Notes under the pieces: model-generated | Seen by the model: only the letters and a program-made list of their open reading frames with translations | Told to the model about the DNA's origin: nothing | Databases searched by the model: none | Program-made: the position numbers and the translations under genes | Shown here: positions 1 to 9,966 of the stretch, piece by piece | How positions within the stretch are numbered: position 1 is the first letter of the stretch | Layout of the letters: every line of letters begins with the position of its first letter | Assembly: GCA_902651635.1 (NCBI GenBank) | Contig: CACRSC010000010.1 | Span: forward strand, 1,072,405-1,136,404 | Direction: 5' to 3' | From: Mastigamoeba balamuthi | Lineage: Eukaryota; Evosea; Mastigamoebida; Mastigamoebidae | DNA length: 64,000 nucleotides

Positions 1-2
1 AC

Positions 3-269
3 CAGCGCGCGCTCGTGCGCCAGGCGGCGTACCAGAAGCGCAGGGCCGAGGAGGGCCTCGAGGACGACAACCCCAACTACAAGCAGCCGCTGCAGCCGCG
101 CCAGCTCGAGTCGCTGCTGCTCAGCTCGCAGGTCAACTCGCTCTGCGACCACGTCGGCCACACGGCCTCCGAGTCGATCGTCAAGCTCTTCCTCCTCGGC
201 GGCCTCAAGCGCGACGAGGCCGCAGCCGCCGCCGCCCTCAGCGCCCTCTCCTCGTCGCCCTCGTCATAG
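3..269 (+). CDS. eif3h: eIF3 subunit H, C-terminal end (partial)
   Basis: The reading frame is open from the left edge and stops at 267-269, so only the last 88 residues are present. They match the C-terminal tail of the MPN-domain translation initiation factor eIF3h in pattern: a charged YQKRRAEEGL stretch, then DNPNYKQPLQP, then LESLLLSSQVNSLCDHV, corresponding to the eIF3h helix 'MDSLLIAGQINTYC', then a final VKLFLLGGL helix. The tail ends in an Ala/Ser-rich run not expected in the family. eIF3h is a non-catalytic subunit of the eIF3 complex that supports 40S loading of mRNA in the cytosol. The MPN domain itself lies outside the window. The call rests on this tail alone. Confidence 0.72.
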   Translation, partial: QRALVRQAAYQKRRAEEGLEDDNPNYKQPLQPRQLESLLLSSQVNSLCDHVGHTASESIVKLFLLGGLKRDEAAAAAALSALSSSPSS

Positions 270-445
270 AGGCGCTCTCCTGTGTTGGCCCCGCCTCTCC
301 CTCTCCCTCCACAACAATGAAGCAGCAGCAGCAGCAGCACAGCGGACAATCCATTCTATGCTTTGCCTTTGCGCCTATACTACCGTCGTGCAACGACTCT
401 TGTGTGGGTGGCGGGCTCTGCCTGGTGCGCTTGCGCTCTCCTGGG

Positions 446-1696
446 TCAGAACCACGGTCGGAACCTGCGCGAGTCGTAGTGCCGTATGACTATCTCGCCC
501 GACGGGTAGAGCGTCGCGAGTCGAACGTCGACGACCTCGCGCCACCGCGCGTTGCCCGAGTCCGGGGGCAGCGGCTCCACCGACTGCTGCTGCTGGCCCG
601 CCATCATCATCTGCGCAGGCGGCCTCGTCGGTATGTCGACGGCGTCCGCGGGCGTCACGCCCAGCACGTCCGAGGTCAGCGCCTCGACCCTGCCAGAGAC
701 AAGCGACTCGATCGGCCTCAGGTCCCGCCGCTGCTGCTGCAGCTGGCCGCGGGCGTGCCGGTCGAGCGGCGGCACGCAGGCGGCGGCGACCTGCGGGTTG
801 AACGACGACCAGCGCTCCGAGATGACGACGGGCCGCTCGAGCACCTCGACGACGACGGCGGGCGCGCCGTACGCGGGGTCGCGCCTGTTGCGGAACCCGT
901 CGCGCCACGCGACGACGCTGCCCACCCTGCGCACCCCGCCTGCGGGCCCGCGGGACAGCTCGAGCGCCATCGCCCTCAGCACCGCCGCGGGGTCGGGCGG
1001 CACGATGGCCTGCATCCTGCGCGAGTCGCAGTACATCGGCACCATCGCCCACTCGGACACGGCCGACGCCTGCTGCTGCTGCCCCGGCAGCCCCGCCTGC
1101 GCCACCGGCAGCCCCAGCGCCTGCGCCCCCGCCGGCCCCGCCAGCGACGGCGCCGGCGCCAGCGTCGCCACGAACAGGTCCAGCGTCTCGCGCCACAGCG
1201 GGCCGTCGCTCGACGCGCTCGAGGGGTCCGGCCTGCGCGCGGGCCGCGCGCTCGCGGGCTCCCGCGCCCAGGGCGGGTCCTCCAGCACGGCCCCCGGCGG
1301 CGACAGGCCCACCGGCGCGGCCCTCGCGGCCCTCGCCGCCGCGCACGAGGCGCACGGCCGCCCGCGGTACCTCGCGTGCAGCGACCGCTGCCCGCTGATG
1401 GCGCACGCGCAGGCCGCAGGCTCCGCCAGGGGCGGCTGGATGACGCGGAGGACGACGGCGGGGTGGCCGTAGGGCAGCATGGGCAGGTTGCGCATGCCCT
1501 TGCGCCAGCAGAGGGCGTCGCCCTCGGCCAGCGGCGCAGTGCGGGCGCGCGAGTAGTCGAGCGCGAGGCTCCGCAGGCGCTGGCGCAGCATCTCGTCGCG
1601 GGCGCGCGCTGCGGCGGCCGACTGCCACTCGCGGACGTCGGGGGAGGGGTTGGGGACGCCAGGGTGCTGCTGCGGGGCCTCTGGGGCGTCGTCCAT
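446..1696 (-). CDS. Hypothetical protein with two tandem copies of an uncharacterised domain
   Basis: An intronless 416-residue frame; the ATG at 1696 is chosen because it follows divergent AAATATCT elements, although the frame stays open further upstream. The protein is an internal duplication. Copy A has ALCWRKGMRNLPMLPYGHPA (about 1450-1510), then LWRETLDLFVATL and MYCDSRRM; copy B has VVAWRDGFRNRRDPAYGAPA (about 850-910), then RWREVVDVRLATL and IRHYDSRRF near the C-terminus. The shared core is W-[RK]-x-G-[MF]-R-N ... YG-x-PAVV ... DSRR. I recall similar WK-G-KN...YG-PA...DSRRF proteins in bacteria but no named function. A Cys pair in copy A (CASC) might bind metal. No signal peptide or membrane segment is visible. 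Function unknown. Confidence 0.62.
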   Translation of the reverse strand: MDDAPEAPQQHPGVPNPSPDVREWQSAAAARARDEMLRQRLRSLALDYSRARTAPLAEGDALCWRKGMRNLPMLPYGHPAVVLRVIQPPLAEPAACACAISGQRSLHARYRGRPCASCAAARAARAAPVGLSPPGAVLEDPPWAREPASARPARRPDPSSASSDGPLWRETLDLFVATLAPAPSLAGPAGAQALGLPVAQAGLPGQQQQASAVSEWAMVPMYCDSRRMQAIVPPDPAAVLRAMALELSRGPAGGVRRVGSVVAWRDGFRNRRDPAYGAPAVVVEVLERPVVISERWSSFNPQVAAACVPPLDRHARGQLQQQRRDLRPIESLVSGRVEALTSDVLGVTPADAVDIPTRPPAQMMMAGQQQQSVEPLPPDSGNARWREVVDVRLATLYPSGEIVIRHYDSRRFRPWF

Positions 1697-1754
1697 CGCG
1701 TTGGGATCCCTACTTGGGGCGCCAGCAGCGCGAGATCCCAACCCAGCCACCCCG

Positions 1755-1966
1755 AAATATCTGCGACGGGCAAATATCTGGCTCGTCGCCGTCGGAGCCG
1801 ATTCCGCACACCGACGACAGCGAAGCCCGTGCATATGTGCGGTCGCTGCGCACGGTGGGGCAAACGAACCCGAAACAGCAGCGGGCGGGGAGGGGGCCAC
1901 AGGGGTGTGGGGCTGCCACGTGTGCGGGGGGAGTTCACCGGTGCGAATGTGTGGGGAAAAATATCT
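1755..1966. promoter_or_regulatory. Cluster of AAATATCT elements in a divergent promoter
   Basis: Three copies of AAATATCT lie at 1755-1762, 1772-1779 and 1959-1966, between the divergent genes starting at 1696 (minus) and 1997 (plus). The same element recurs upstream of many other genes in this window, so a promoter role is likely but not shown. Confidence 0.5.
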
Positions 1967-1996
1967 GAGGGGCACAGGCGGACTTGCTCCTCTCCG

Positions 1997-3901
1997 ATGG
2001 CCGCCAACTGTGCACCTTGCACGGCGGCGGGTGCGGCCACAGCGCTCGCCGCCGTCGCGCTGCTGCTCGCGCTCGCGCGGGCGGCCGCCGCGCAGCCGTC
2101 CGAGCTGTGCGCCGCGTGCGTGCGCAACAGGACACGGTCCTCGTGGTGCGCGGGCGACCTGCACTGCGTGCCCCGCTGCCCCGGCAGGAGCGAGCTCACC
2201 TCCACGCGCTGCCTGACGGGCCTCGCCGAGAGCTGCCCCGCGGCGCCGAGCGGGTGCGCGGTGGTGGAAGGCGTGCGCGACGGGAGCTTCGAGGCGGGGC
2301 TGGGCGGGCCGTGGCACATGCGGAGCTTCAGGCTGGGCCTCATCATGACGGTCGAGGAGGCCGTCAGCAGCGCGCAGGGCCTCACGCTCAGCGCCGAGCA
2401 GATGACGCTCGACGGCGACTGGCTGGCGTGGTTCGGCGGCGTCGAGTGGGCGACGACGCAGTCGCTGCGCCAGGAGGGCGTCGTCGTGCCGCAGACGGCG
2501 ACGCACCTGAGCTTCTGGGCCGTCGCGAACATCCTCTACGGCTCGCGCCTCTGGGTCACCATCGACGGCCGCTACGTCTTCGTGCTCTCCAAGATGAACA
2601 TGTATGCTGCCCTCGGGCGACGCTGGGGCTGACCTGCGTCCCCTCCCCCCTCCTCGCAGGGAGAGCCAGCCGTTCTGGACTCCGGTGCTGGCCGATGTGC
2701 GCAGGTTCGCGGACGGGCAGCAGCACACGCTGATGATCGAGTGGTTCGGCGTCGCCACCAAGGGCGCGACAGACTACGCGTTTGTCGACCTCGTGCAGCT
2801 GGTCTCGCTCCCGTCACTCGCGTCCAGCAGCCCTCCCAACGCCGCCGACACGAGCTCCAGTTGCGCAGTCCTCCCCTGCAGCCCTCGTTCCTGTGCGACT
2901 GCTGTGCACTCACACGGCGGCTGTATCCCGCAGCGTGCTCGTACGGGTGCCTCTCCACGCTGGGCTCCCAGTGCGACCCCGAGTGCAACAATGCCCAGTG
3001 CGGGTTCGACAGAGGGCAGTGCGTCGCGGATAACAAGCTCGGCCAGTCTTGCTATGACGCGGTGAAGCCTGTGCCCCTGGCCTCCCTTGACTCATGTCCG
3101 TGGTACCGAAAGTCCACGTGCTGCGTCAAGCCAGAGACTCGCGACTGGGTCGCCAGCACCATTGCAGCACTGCAGAACAGCAGCGCCCCGTGCGGGGTAA
3201 GTCACGCAGGCGCAGCGCACGGCAAGCACTGACATCGCTTCCCAGGGGCTGTCAAGAAACTGCATGAACGAACTTCACGACATCATGTGCGCAGCGTGCT
3301 CGCCAAGGACGGGCCTCTACTACGAGGTCGACGTGCTGCACCTCTGCCCCGACTATGCCGCGTCGTCCGCTCTTGCCACACGCAGCAGCAGTCCCCTGTT
3401 GTTCTGACCCGATCTTTCAGGCTGTGGATTGCGTGCCGATACGAGGAGCTATGGAACACAAAGGAGCGCAAGTGCCTGAATATGAACATAACCTATGGAG
3501 GGCAAGACGACTTCATCGCGGTGTGGGGAACGACAACACCGACATCCATCGGCACCTGCTTTGCAGGCCACCAGGAGGACGTGGGCAAAGACGAAGACGA
3601 CGACAACAAGACAGGCGTCATCGTGGGGTCTGTCGTGGGGAGCGTGGGAGGCGCTCTGCTCATCGCCGCCTGTGTCGCGGTGGTCGTCGCCGTTGTTGTG
3701 AGGCGCCGACGCAACAACAGAAGTCAACGCGAGCTGGAGATGTATCCGGACCACGCCAACGCCGTCGACCAGTCGCAGTCGAACGTGTTCACTACCGCGG
3801 GGCCCATGATGCCCGTCATCGTGGACAACGTGATCGTGCAGGACGAATCGGGCAACACGTCCGTGCTGCCCGTCGTGTGCCCCGCAGTCATCGTCCCCTG
3901 A
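1997..3901 (+). CDS. Type I membrane protein with LNR (Notch-type) domain
   Basis: Five exons are read: 1997-2601, 2660-2886, 2934-3196, 3246-3361 and 3421-3901, giving about 563 residues. The second intron's donor (2887) and the fourth intron's donor (3362) are the least certain. The protein starts with a hydrophobic signal peptide (LAAVALLLALARAAAA), followed by Cys-rich modules, a beta-rich domain with WLAWFGG and ATHLSFW motifs, and then a Lin-12/Notch-repeat-like stretch with CDPECNNAQCGFDRGQC (about 2970-3020). A second Cys-rich module follows, then one transmembrane helix (IVGSVVGSVGGALLIAACVA, about 3630-3690), a basic stop-transfer RRRR and a 60-residue cytosolic tail. It is a clear paralogue of the gene at 42538. 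The family is probably a lineage-specific cell-surface protein; ligand and role are unknown. Confidence 0.78.
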
Positions 3902-4082
3902 GGTGGCTGCGAGGCCCTTATAGATAGGGTGGCCAGCAAAACAGCACAGCCAAAAAGGACAATAACAAGAACTCTGGAATATCAGCGACAGGCGAAGGTT
4001 GCCGGCAAAAACAGTGGCTAATGCGGGGGGTGGGGAGGCGTGGGGATCGTGGGGAAGGGTGCGTGGCATTTATTCCGGTTTA

Positions 4083-5619
4083 TCACAGGCAGACGACGAT
4101 GACAGTTATGTTATCGGTGCACTTGGTGTTTGAAAGCGCAGTTCTGATGAGTTTGGCCGCCATGGCCTCCGCGGACGCCTCCGACGCAATCAGGTCGCAC
4201 GCCTGCTGTCCAGACATGACATCCCAGAGCTGTAGCGGTGGCGCAACGGCGCTGTCAGTTGGACTGCACCTCCCCGGAAAATGCAGATAAAAGGCTCGCG
4301 CAGCAGGCGGAGAGGGGGGGGACGCACTCCGTCCGAGGCGAGGACGACGAAGCTGTCGGCGTCCGAGAGCTTGTAGCAGGGGCTGATGAAGGGGGTGGCG
4401 GTGATGCCGAGCTTCTGCTCCTTGACGAAGCTGTTGCCGAGCGCCCTCGAGACGGCGATGCCGTTGATGCGCGTCTGCCCGTCGAGCACGTTGAAGCCCA
4501 TCTCCCTCAGCCTCGCGCGCTCTTCCGCGTTGGCCACCTTGTGCTCCTGCGATATCGCCACCGCCTTGCCCCCGCGGCTGCGCACAGCACGGGCCCGGTC
4601 AGTGCGACTGCACCAGAGGAGGGGGAGGAGGGGAGCAGCAGCAGAGGCAGCAGCAGCAGCAGCGCGGACCAGAGGAACGCATTGGAGTCGCCGACGTTGG
4701 CGGCCTGGACGTAGCGGGAGCCGTCGGGGGCGGACCAGACGAGGACGACGGTGCAGGTGGTGCCGACGAACTCGAACTGCTTCATCCTCTCGTCGGCGCC
4801 CGAGAAGACGTCGCGGAAGAGCTGCTCGTTGGCGCAGCCCTCGGCGCCCTGCAGCGCCTGCCCGCGGACGCCGACCTTGGCGGCGAACTCGTGCGGCAGC
4901 ACAGAGACGGCCTCGCGCGAGGCCTCGGAGCCCGCGAAGCCGTCAAAGACGCCGAAGAGCGCCTGGTCGCGGTGGCCGTCGGCGTCGTTGAGCAGCGGCA
5001 CCTGGCACACGTGCGCGTCCTCCATGGCGAACCGCGGCTGCCCGCCGGCGCCGATGTGCGGCCTGCGCTTGCCGCGCCGCTGCCCGCGCTCGTTGAGGTC
5101 CTCGCGGGCCGACCACGCGCGCACGAGGCCCGGGGCGCCCGTGCACGTGCACTGCTCCGCGCCGAGGTCCCCCAGCTCCCTGTTGCTCTGCAGCGTCGCC
5201 GCGTCGGGGCGCAGCGCAGCCAGCAGGCTCTCGAGCGTCTCCGACGACGCGGCCGACGCCGGCGAGGGGTCCACCGCCAGCTCGGGCCCCGCGCAGAGGC
5301 TCGCCATCAGCGCGTCGGCCGCCGACGTCGTCGTCGTCGCCGCCGCGCCCAGCAGCGCGTTCTTGGCCTCGGCGATCCCGCCGACGTCCAGCGCCGACGC
5401 GGGGCCCAGCGCCGCCAGCGGGTCGGGCGACGCCACGAGCTCGGGCGGGTGCGTGAAGTGTATGCGGCCGTCGCTCAGCACGGCGCGCGGCGAGCTCTGC
5501 GCCTGCCGCGCCACCTCGTCGCGCGCCTCCTGCGGGCTCATGTTCCCCACGGGCCCCGTGTACTTGCGGATGAAGCCCGCCACGGCGTCGTACCAGCTCG
5601 CTCCGGTCGCTGCGCTCAT
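4083..5619 (-). CDS. PP2C (PPM-type) protein phosphatase
   Basis: Three exons, 5619-4670, 4577-4328 and 4229-4083, give 448 residues. The introns are 92 and 98 nt and restore the family motifs exactly across the joins: GDSNAFLC-RGGKAVAIS and VLASDG-LWDVMS. The PPM core is complete: RFAMEDAHV (first metal-binding Asp), FGVFDGFAG (the usual DGHGG motif, with Phe for His), a GTTCTVVLV strand, ANVGDSNA, then a regulatory-type substrate segment, SRALGNSF, LASDG, and a terminal TDNITVIVV. The roughly 190 residues before the core are unrecognised. PPM phosphatases are Mg/Mn-dependent Ser/Thr phosphatases. The His-to-Phe change in DGHGG is odd and could lower activity, since that motif's His sits in the active site. 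Confidence 0.88.
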
Positions 5620-7019
5620 GGTGTCGCTTGTTCTGGGCGGGCGCGCGGCGGGTGGAAGCGGGTGGGTGGGGTGCAGCAGCTGCTTTCTTTTTCTCTGTTG
5701 CTTTGAGGTACTGGAGGTGCGCGGAGATGTGCGCTTTCTCTCTTGCTCCTCTTTTTTGTTTCTTTCTGCCGGCTTGGCTCTCTTGGGTGCGTGCGATGCC
5801 CCGCGGGGGCAACTTTGTGCGATCAGAGGGGGCCCCGCCGGTGATTGCCGAGGGGTGGGATTAGGAGACCGCGGATGTGGGGTGGGCCCGGCGATCCTGC
5901 GCGCTGCTGGCAGCCTATTCCACCGGGTCACGAGAATCAAGCGCGCTCGCGATCGCAAATAAAACTGCTGGAAAAAAAGAGAGCGAACGCGCTCACCCCA
6001 CCCACCGCACGGCACCCGAAAAACACTACCCCACTGAGATATGGTGCATTAACCACACCCGGTTCACGAGAATTTCGCAAAACAACGGCTGCACGCTGCG
6101 AACCCCGGTGCCCCGCGGGATGGTGCTGCTGCAAGCGCGCGGGGGGGCGGCGGGTCCGCGGGATCGCGCGCTGCTGCGGGGAGCAATTCTGGAAATCGGG
6201 GGAGCGAAAAAGTGAAAAAGACCCCAACTGGTCTGGACAACCACGCGCACCCGTGCCCCCCGAGCCGAGAATCGCACAGGAACGCCCGGATCACGCCCGC
6301 AGGGCGAGATCGCGTGCGGGTGTGGGGATCACCTGCGTGCATTTTCCGTGCACATGCCCGGGTTTCTGAAGTCCGGGTCTGTGTTTCGTGAAATACCCGC
6401 GAAGCGGTGGCGTGATGCGGTTTCAGTTTCAGAGGGCAAGCCCGACAAGTGGGTGGACCACGCAGCCCACAGTCCTGCTTGTAGTCACAGCCAGCTGTGC
6501 CGGGGGGACACTCTCCTTTGGAAGCAGAGGGTTCAACAGCAAGACGGCGGCTTCAGGTGCGCCAGCACAAGAGAAAAGAGTCAGGCACTTGCCTGACCGG
6601 CACCGAGACCAGGTCGCAACACATTCCCGACCACCACCTCGCGAACGAACCCTTATCAAACACGCACGGCGATATGCGTCCAGGATGGGCTGTTGTCGTT
6701 GTGGGGGAGAGACCACACTGATGAGTGGGGACTGAAAAGAAAAACACCACACAAACATGCCTGTTCAGCCACACACGGCGCCCGCACGGTGCCGCGCGCA
6801 CCGCACTCGGACGCCACACCTCCACCCACGCGAGGGCCGTGGCCGCACGAAAAGGGCGGCGCCGCTGCACGCCAGGCCGCGTGCTCAGGGGCAGTTTTCA
6901 TTTCTGTCCGTTGAGGTAATATCACGGAGATCGTTAGTGTGCACTTTTTCTCCCAGAGCAATCAGGACCCTACTACACGCGCGCGCGCGCGGCCGAGGCG
7001 GGCGGGCCCCTGTTTACGC
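5620..7019. other. 1.4-kb intergenic stretch
   Basis: No convincing coding exon, RNA gene or element was found. Short frames on both strands lack family similarity and codon regularity. It contains a (GC)n run at about 6977-6990. It should hold the promoters of the divergent PP2C gene (5619) and the MYND-RhoGAP gene (7020). Confidence 0.4.
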
Positions 7020-8923
7020 ATGCAGGGGGAGGTGCCCCACGACAGGCCGTCGGCATCGATGGACGCCAGCGCCAGAACCGCCAGCGGCGCCTCCGAAGCG
7101 CCGCTGCTGGAAGACTACTTCTGCGCCGTGTGCGGCAGGGGCGACGACCTCGCCGTCTGCACGCGCTGCGAGGACGTCTACTACTGCTCGTCGGTCAGCC
7201 GATCCCTCCCCCTTGCAGCCAGCCAGAGCGAGTCTCTTGCGTCTGACCCTGGAACTGCGCTGGGGGGTGCCCCACCGGCGGTGTGTTCTCTTTGCGCGTT
7301 ATTTCGCGACAGGAGTGCCAGCACATCGACTGGCCCACGCACCGCCACACGTGCAAGCGGCGGAAGCCCCTCTTCCGCACCGTCAACGCAGAGCCACCGC
7401 CAGAGGCAGCGGCGGCGCCAGAGCCCGGGCCGGAGGCGGTGCCGGCGCCGGCGCCGCCGTCGCCGCTGGCCGCCGGGTGGGCGGCGGATTCGCAAACGGC
7501 GCTGGAGAGGGCCGTCGAGCAGCAGGCGCAGCAGCAGCACGAGCAGGAGCAGGAGCAGCAGGACCCCAAGCAGCTGATGACGAGCAGCGGCGGGCTCGTG
7601 TCCTCGGCGCCGTCGTCGGGGTCGGGCGACGGCGAGGAGGACGACGTGTCGTCTGTGGGCGAGTTCGACGAGACGGGCGCGCCGCTGAGCGGGACGGGGA
7701 CGCTGCGCAGGGGCGGGCAGCGCCAGTGGACGCGCCTGCGCAAGATGATGACGGGCGTGGGCTCCGAGGCCAAGCAGCGCATCGAGCACATGAACCTCGC
7801 GGACAAGGCCCGCCACGGCATCAGCAACATCAAGCGCTCGACGGGCGAGGCGGGGCAGACGCTGCGCCGCGCGCTCAACCGCACCAACGCCTCGACCTCG
7901 TCGACGGTGCAGGTGCCCGGGCAGGCGCAGCAGCAGCAGCAGCCCGCAGCCGACAAGCCCAGCACGCCGTCGGCAGAGGCCCTGCGCGACATGGCCTACT
8001 CGGGCGCGCTGGGCGGCCCGCCGCCGATCATCAGCGCCGCGCAGCTGACGCCGCCGCCGGACCCCGACAGCAAGACGGCGCTGTTCGGGGTGGCGCTCGA
8101 GGTGGCGCTGTCGCGGTCGTCGGGGCTCTGCCCGGACGTGCCCGACGTCGTCGTCAAGTGCGCGCGGTACGTCGAGGCCCACGGGCTCGCCGAGGAGGGC
8201 ATCTTCCGGCAGAGCGGCGGCCTGCGCGACATCGCGGCGCTGCGCAACGCGTTCCAGGCGGGCGACAACCCCGACATCGACGCCGTCAGCGACCCGCACG
8301 TCGTCGCCAGCCTCCTCAAGATGTGGTTCCGCGAGCTGCCCACGGCCATCATGAAGGCGCGCAGGGCGCCGAGCGACCCGCCCGCGGCCAAGGCGGCCGA
8401 CGAGAAGGACCGCGCGGCGATGCCGGCCGACGCGCGCAACGCCTACGAGAGGCTCGTCGAGCTGCCCGACTCGCACCTGATGGTGCTCAAGTTCCTGCTG
8501 GACCTGCTGGCCAAGGTCGACGCGCACTCTGCCGAGAACAAGATGAGCGCGGCCAACCTCACCATCGTCTTCAGCGCCACGCTGCAGTGCCCCTCGGAGG
8601 TCTTCGCCGCGGCCCTCAAGCACAGGGACATGCTCTGGCGATACCTGCCGGCCCCGCGCCTCTGCGCTCCCGCGGCGCCCGGAGCGCAGGCGCGCACGTC
8701 ACCCACGGTGACGGCGGCTACTGCACACGCGCCCGCGCCCGCGCCCGCTGCGAGGGTGGCGCCGCCGCGCACGCCGCTCAGGACCGTGGCGCCCGCCAAG
8801 CCGCTGCCGGCGCTGCCGGGGCGGCAGCTGCCCACGCCGTCGCCGTCCCCCGCGAGGACGCTCACGAGCCCCACTGCGCAGCAGCAGCAGGCGCGCCCGC
8901 CGCCCGTGGACCTCTTGTCATAG
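7020..8923 (+). CDS. MYND zinc finger - RhoGAP fusion protein
   Basis: Two exons, 7020-7193 and 7313-8923 (intron 119 nt), give 594 residues. The splice reconstructs a MYND finger: CAVCGRGDDLAVCTRCEDVY, then YCSSECQHIDWPTHRHTC, with all eight Cys/His ligands in the usual order. A long Ala/Pro/Gln-rich and acidic linker follows, then a RhoGAP domain (about 8080-8650) with the arginine finger in EEGIFRQSG, a second helix VASLLKMWFRELP and a distal NKMSAANLTIVF motif. The C-terminus is Pro-rich (PALPGRQLPTPSPSP), a possible SH3 ligand. RhoGAPs speed GTP hydrolysis on Rho-family GTPases; MYND fingers bind Pro-rich peptides. A second in-frame ATG at 7059 is a possible start. Confidence 0.87.
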
Positions 8924-9184
8924 GGGAGGCCGCCCGAATACCGTCGTAAGCTTAAGCTGTAAGCTCGGCTCGCCCCCTCCCAGACTTGGGAAGGCCCTCG
9001 CAACGGCCCAGGCAGCCCGGCAAAGAACAACACCCCGCAGGGGAACCCCTCTTTCACATACCACACAAGCACAGACAAAAATGACAGACAAGAATCAATA
9101 AGACGCCAGCTACACCCCAGAACCCCTCCCACACACAGTTGCTCCCTCCTTGCTGGCTGCCGCGAGAAATTCAATTGACATTTG

Positions 9185-9699
9185 CTACTCCGCGAGGACA
9201 CGGCCGACGGCGTCGCACAGCGAGTCCGCAGCCCGCACCAGGCACTCGCGCTGCGCGAGCTGCGCGCAGCACGCCGGGGAGAGCCCCGCCGCGAGCACGA
9301 CGGTCGGGGGCGCGCCGGGGCAGCGCTCAGCGAGGCGCTGGCAGAGCACGCGGCAGAGCACCGCCAACGTCTCCGACGCGCCTCCGGGGGCGCCGCCCCC
9401 CAGCGCCACCTCCACGTCGTAGTAGCACCGCCCGGCACCGCCCGGCACGCCCTCGCCCTCACCCTCCTCCGCGAGCCTGTCGTCGTCCCCCGAGGCCGCC
9501 GTCGTGCGCCCCACGACCTGCGCGGGTTTGAAGGCCGTCAGTAAAGCAATCGGAGGGGAGAGGGGCAGCGGCTGACCCATGTGGCGAGCTTGCCGGTGCC
9601 GCTGACGGCGAGGAGGACGGCGTTGGAGAAGCGCGTGGCGACGACGTCGGCGTCGCTGCCGCCGAGCTCGAGGCGGCGCTGCTCCTGCCTGAGCGCCAT
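9185..9699 (-). CDS. psmg3: Proteasome assembly chaperone 3-like protein
   Basis: Two exons, 9699-9577 and 9517-9185, with a 59-nt intron, give 151 residues. The N-terminal part, DVVATRFSNAVLLAVSGTGK then LATW, matches the PSMG3/PAC3 pattern of a short strand, TxFSxxxLLxVxxxGK and a turn. Further on come a YYDVEVALG strand, a long helix with repeated Leu/Cys (ETLAVLCRVLCQRLAER), and a VVLAAGLS strand near the end. Length (human PSMG3: 122) and strand-helix order fit. The family helps order alpha subunits of the 20S proteasome. Similarity is weak beyond the first 40 residues, so this is a tentative family call. Confidence 0.5.
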
Positions 9700-9742
9700 T
9701 GCGGTGGGTTGTTGGAGTTGTTCTGTTGGGGCCAGCTGGGCG

Positions 9743-9777
9743 AGATATTCCCGCTGTATCACGAAAGGAGAAATATC
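9743..9777. promoter_or_regulatory. Paired AGATATT / AAATATC elements in a divergent promoter
   Basis: AGATATT at 9743-9749 and AAATATC at 9771-9777 lie between the divergent genes starting at 9699 (minus) and 9967 (plus), 45-80 nt from the first start codon. They match the element seen upstream of other genes here. Confidence 0.45.
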
Positions 9778-9966
9778 CAGCGAGGTGCGTGCGGCTGCGT
9801 GCGTGTTGAGCTGGTTGGGCCTATTTTTAACGCCGGGGGGTATAAATAAGCGAAGCGCCGACACCGCCACGCGCGCAGGCCTGCGAGGGGGCGCCCGGAG
9901 AGAGACCACACAGCTGCACAGACCGAGACCGGCGGCGGCCACCCCCCACACACCCGCGGCGAGGCC

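Noticed and set aside
317-2632. 771-residue plus-strand open frame
   Set aside because: Only its last part (from 1997) is a real exon; the rest is the antisense of the repeat-domain gene and is Arg-rich without protein character.
1697-2761. Upstream extension of the minus-strand frame beyond 1696
   Set aside because: It is antisense to the LNR gene and crosses the AAATATCT promoter cluster; the extension is Arg/Ala-rich noise.
6757-8949. 730-residue plus-strand frame
   Set aside because: A shadow of the MYND-RhoGAP gene in another frame; no domain can be seen and composition is Arg/Ala/Gly noise.
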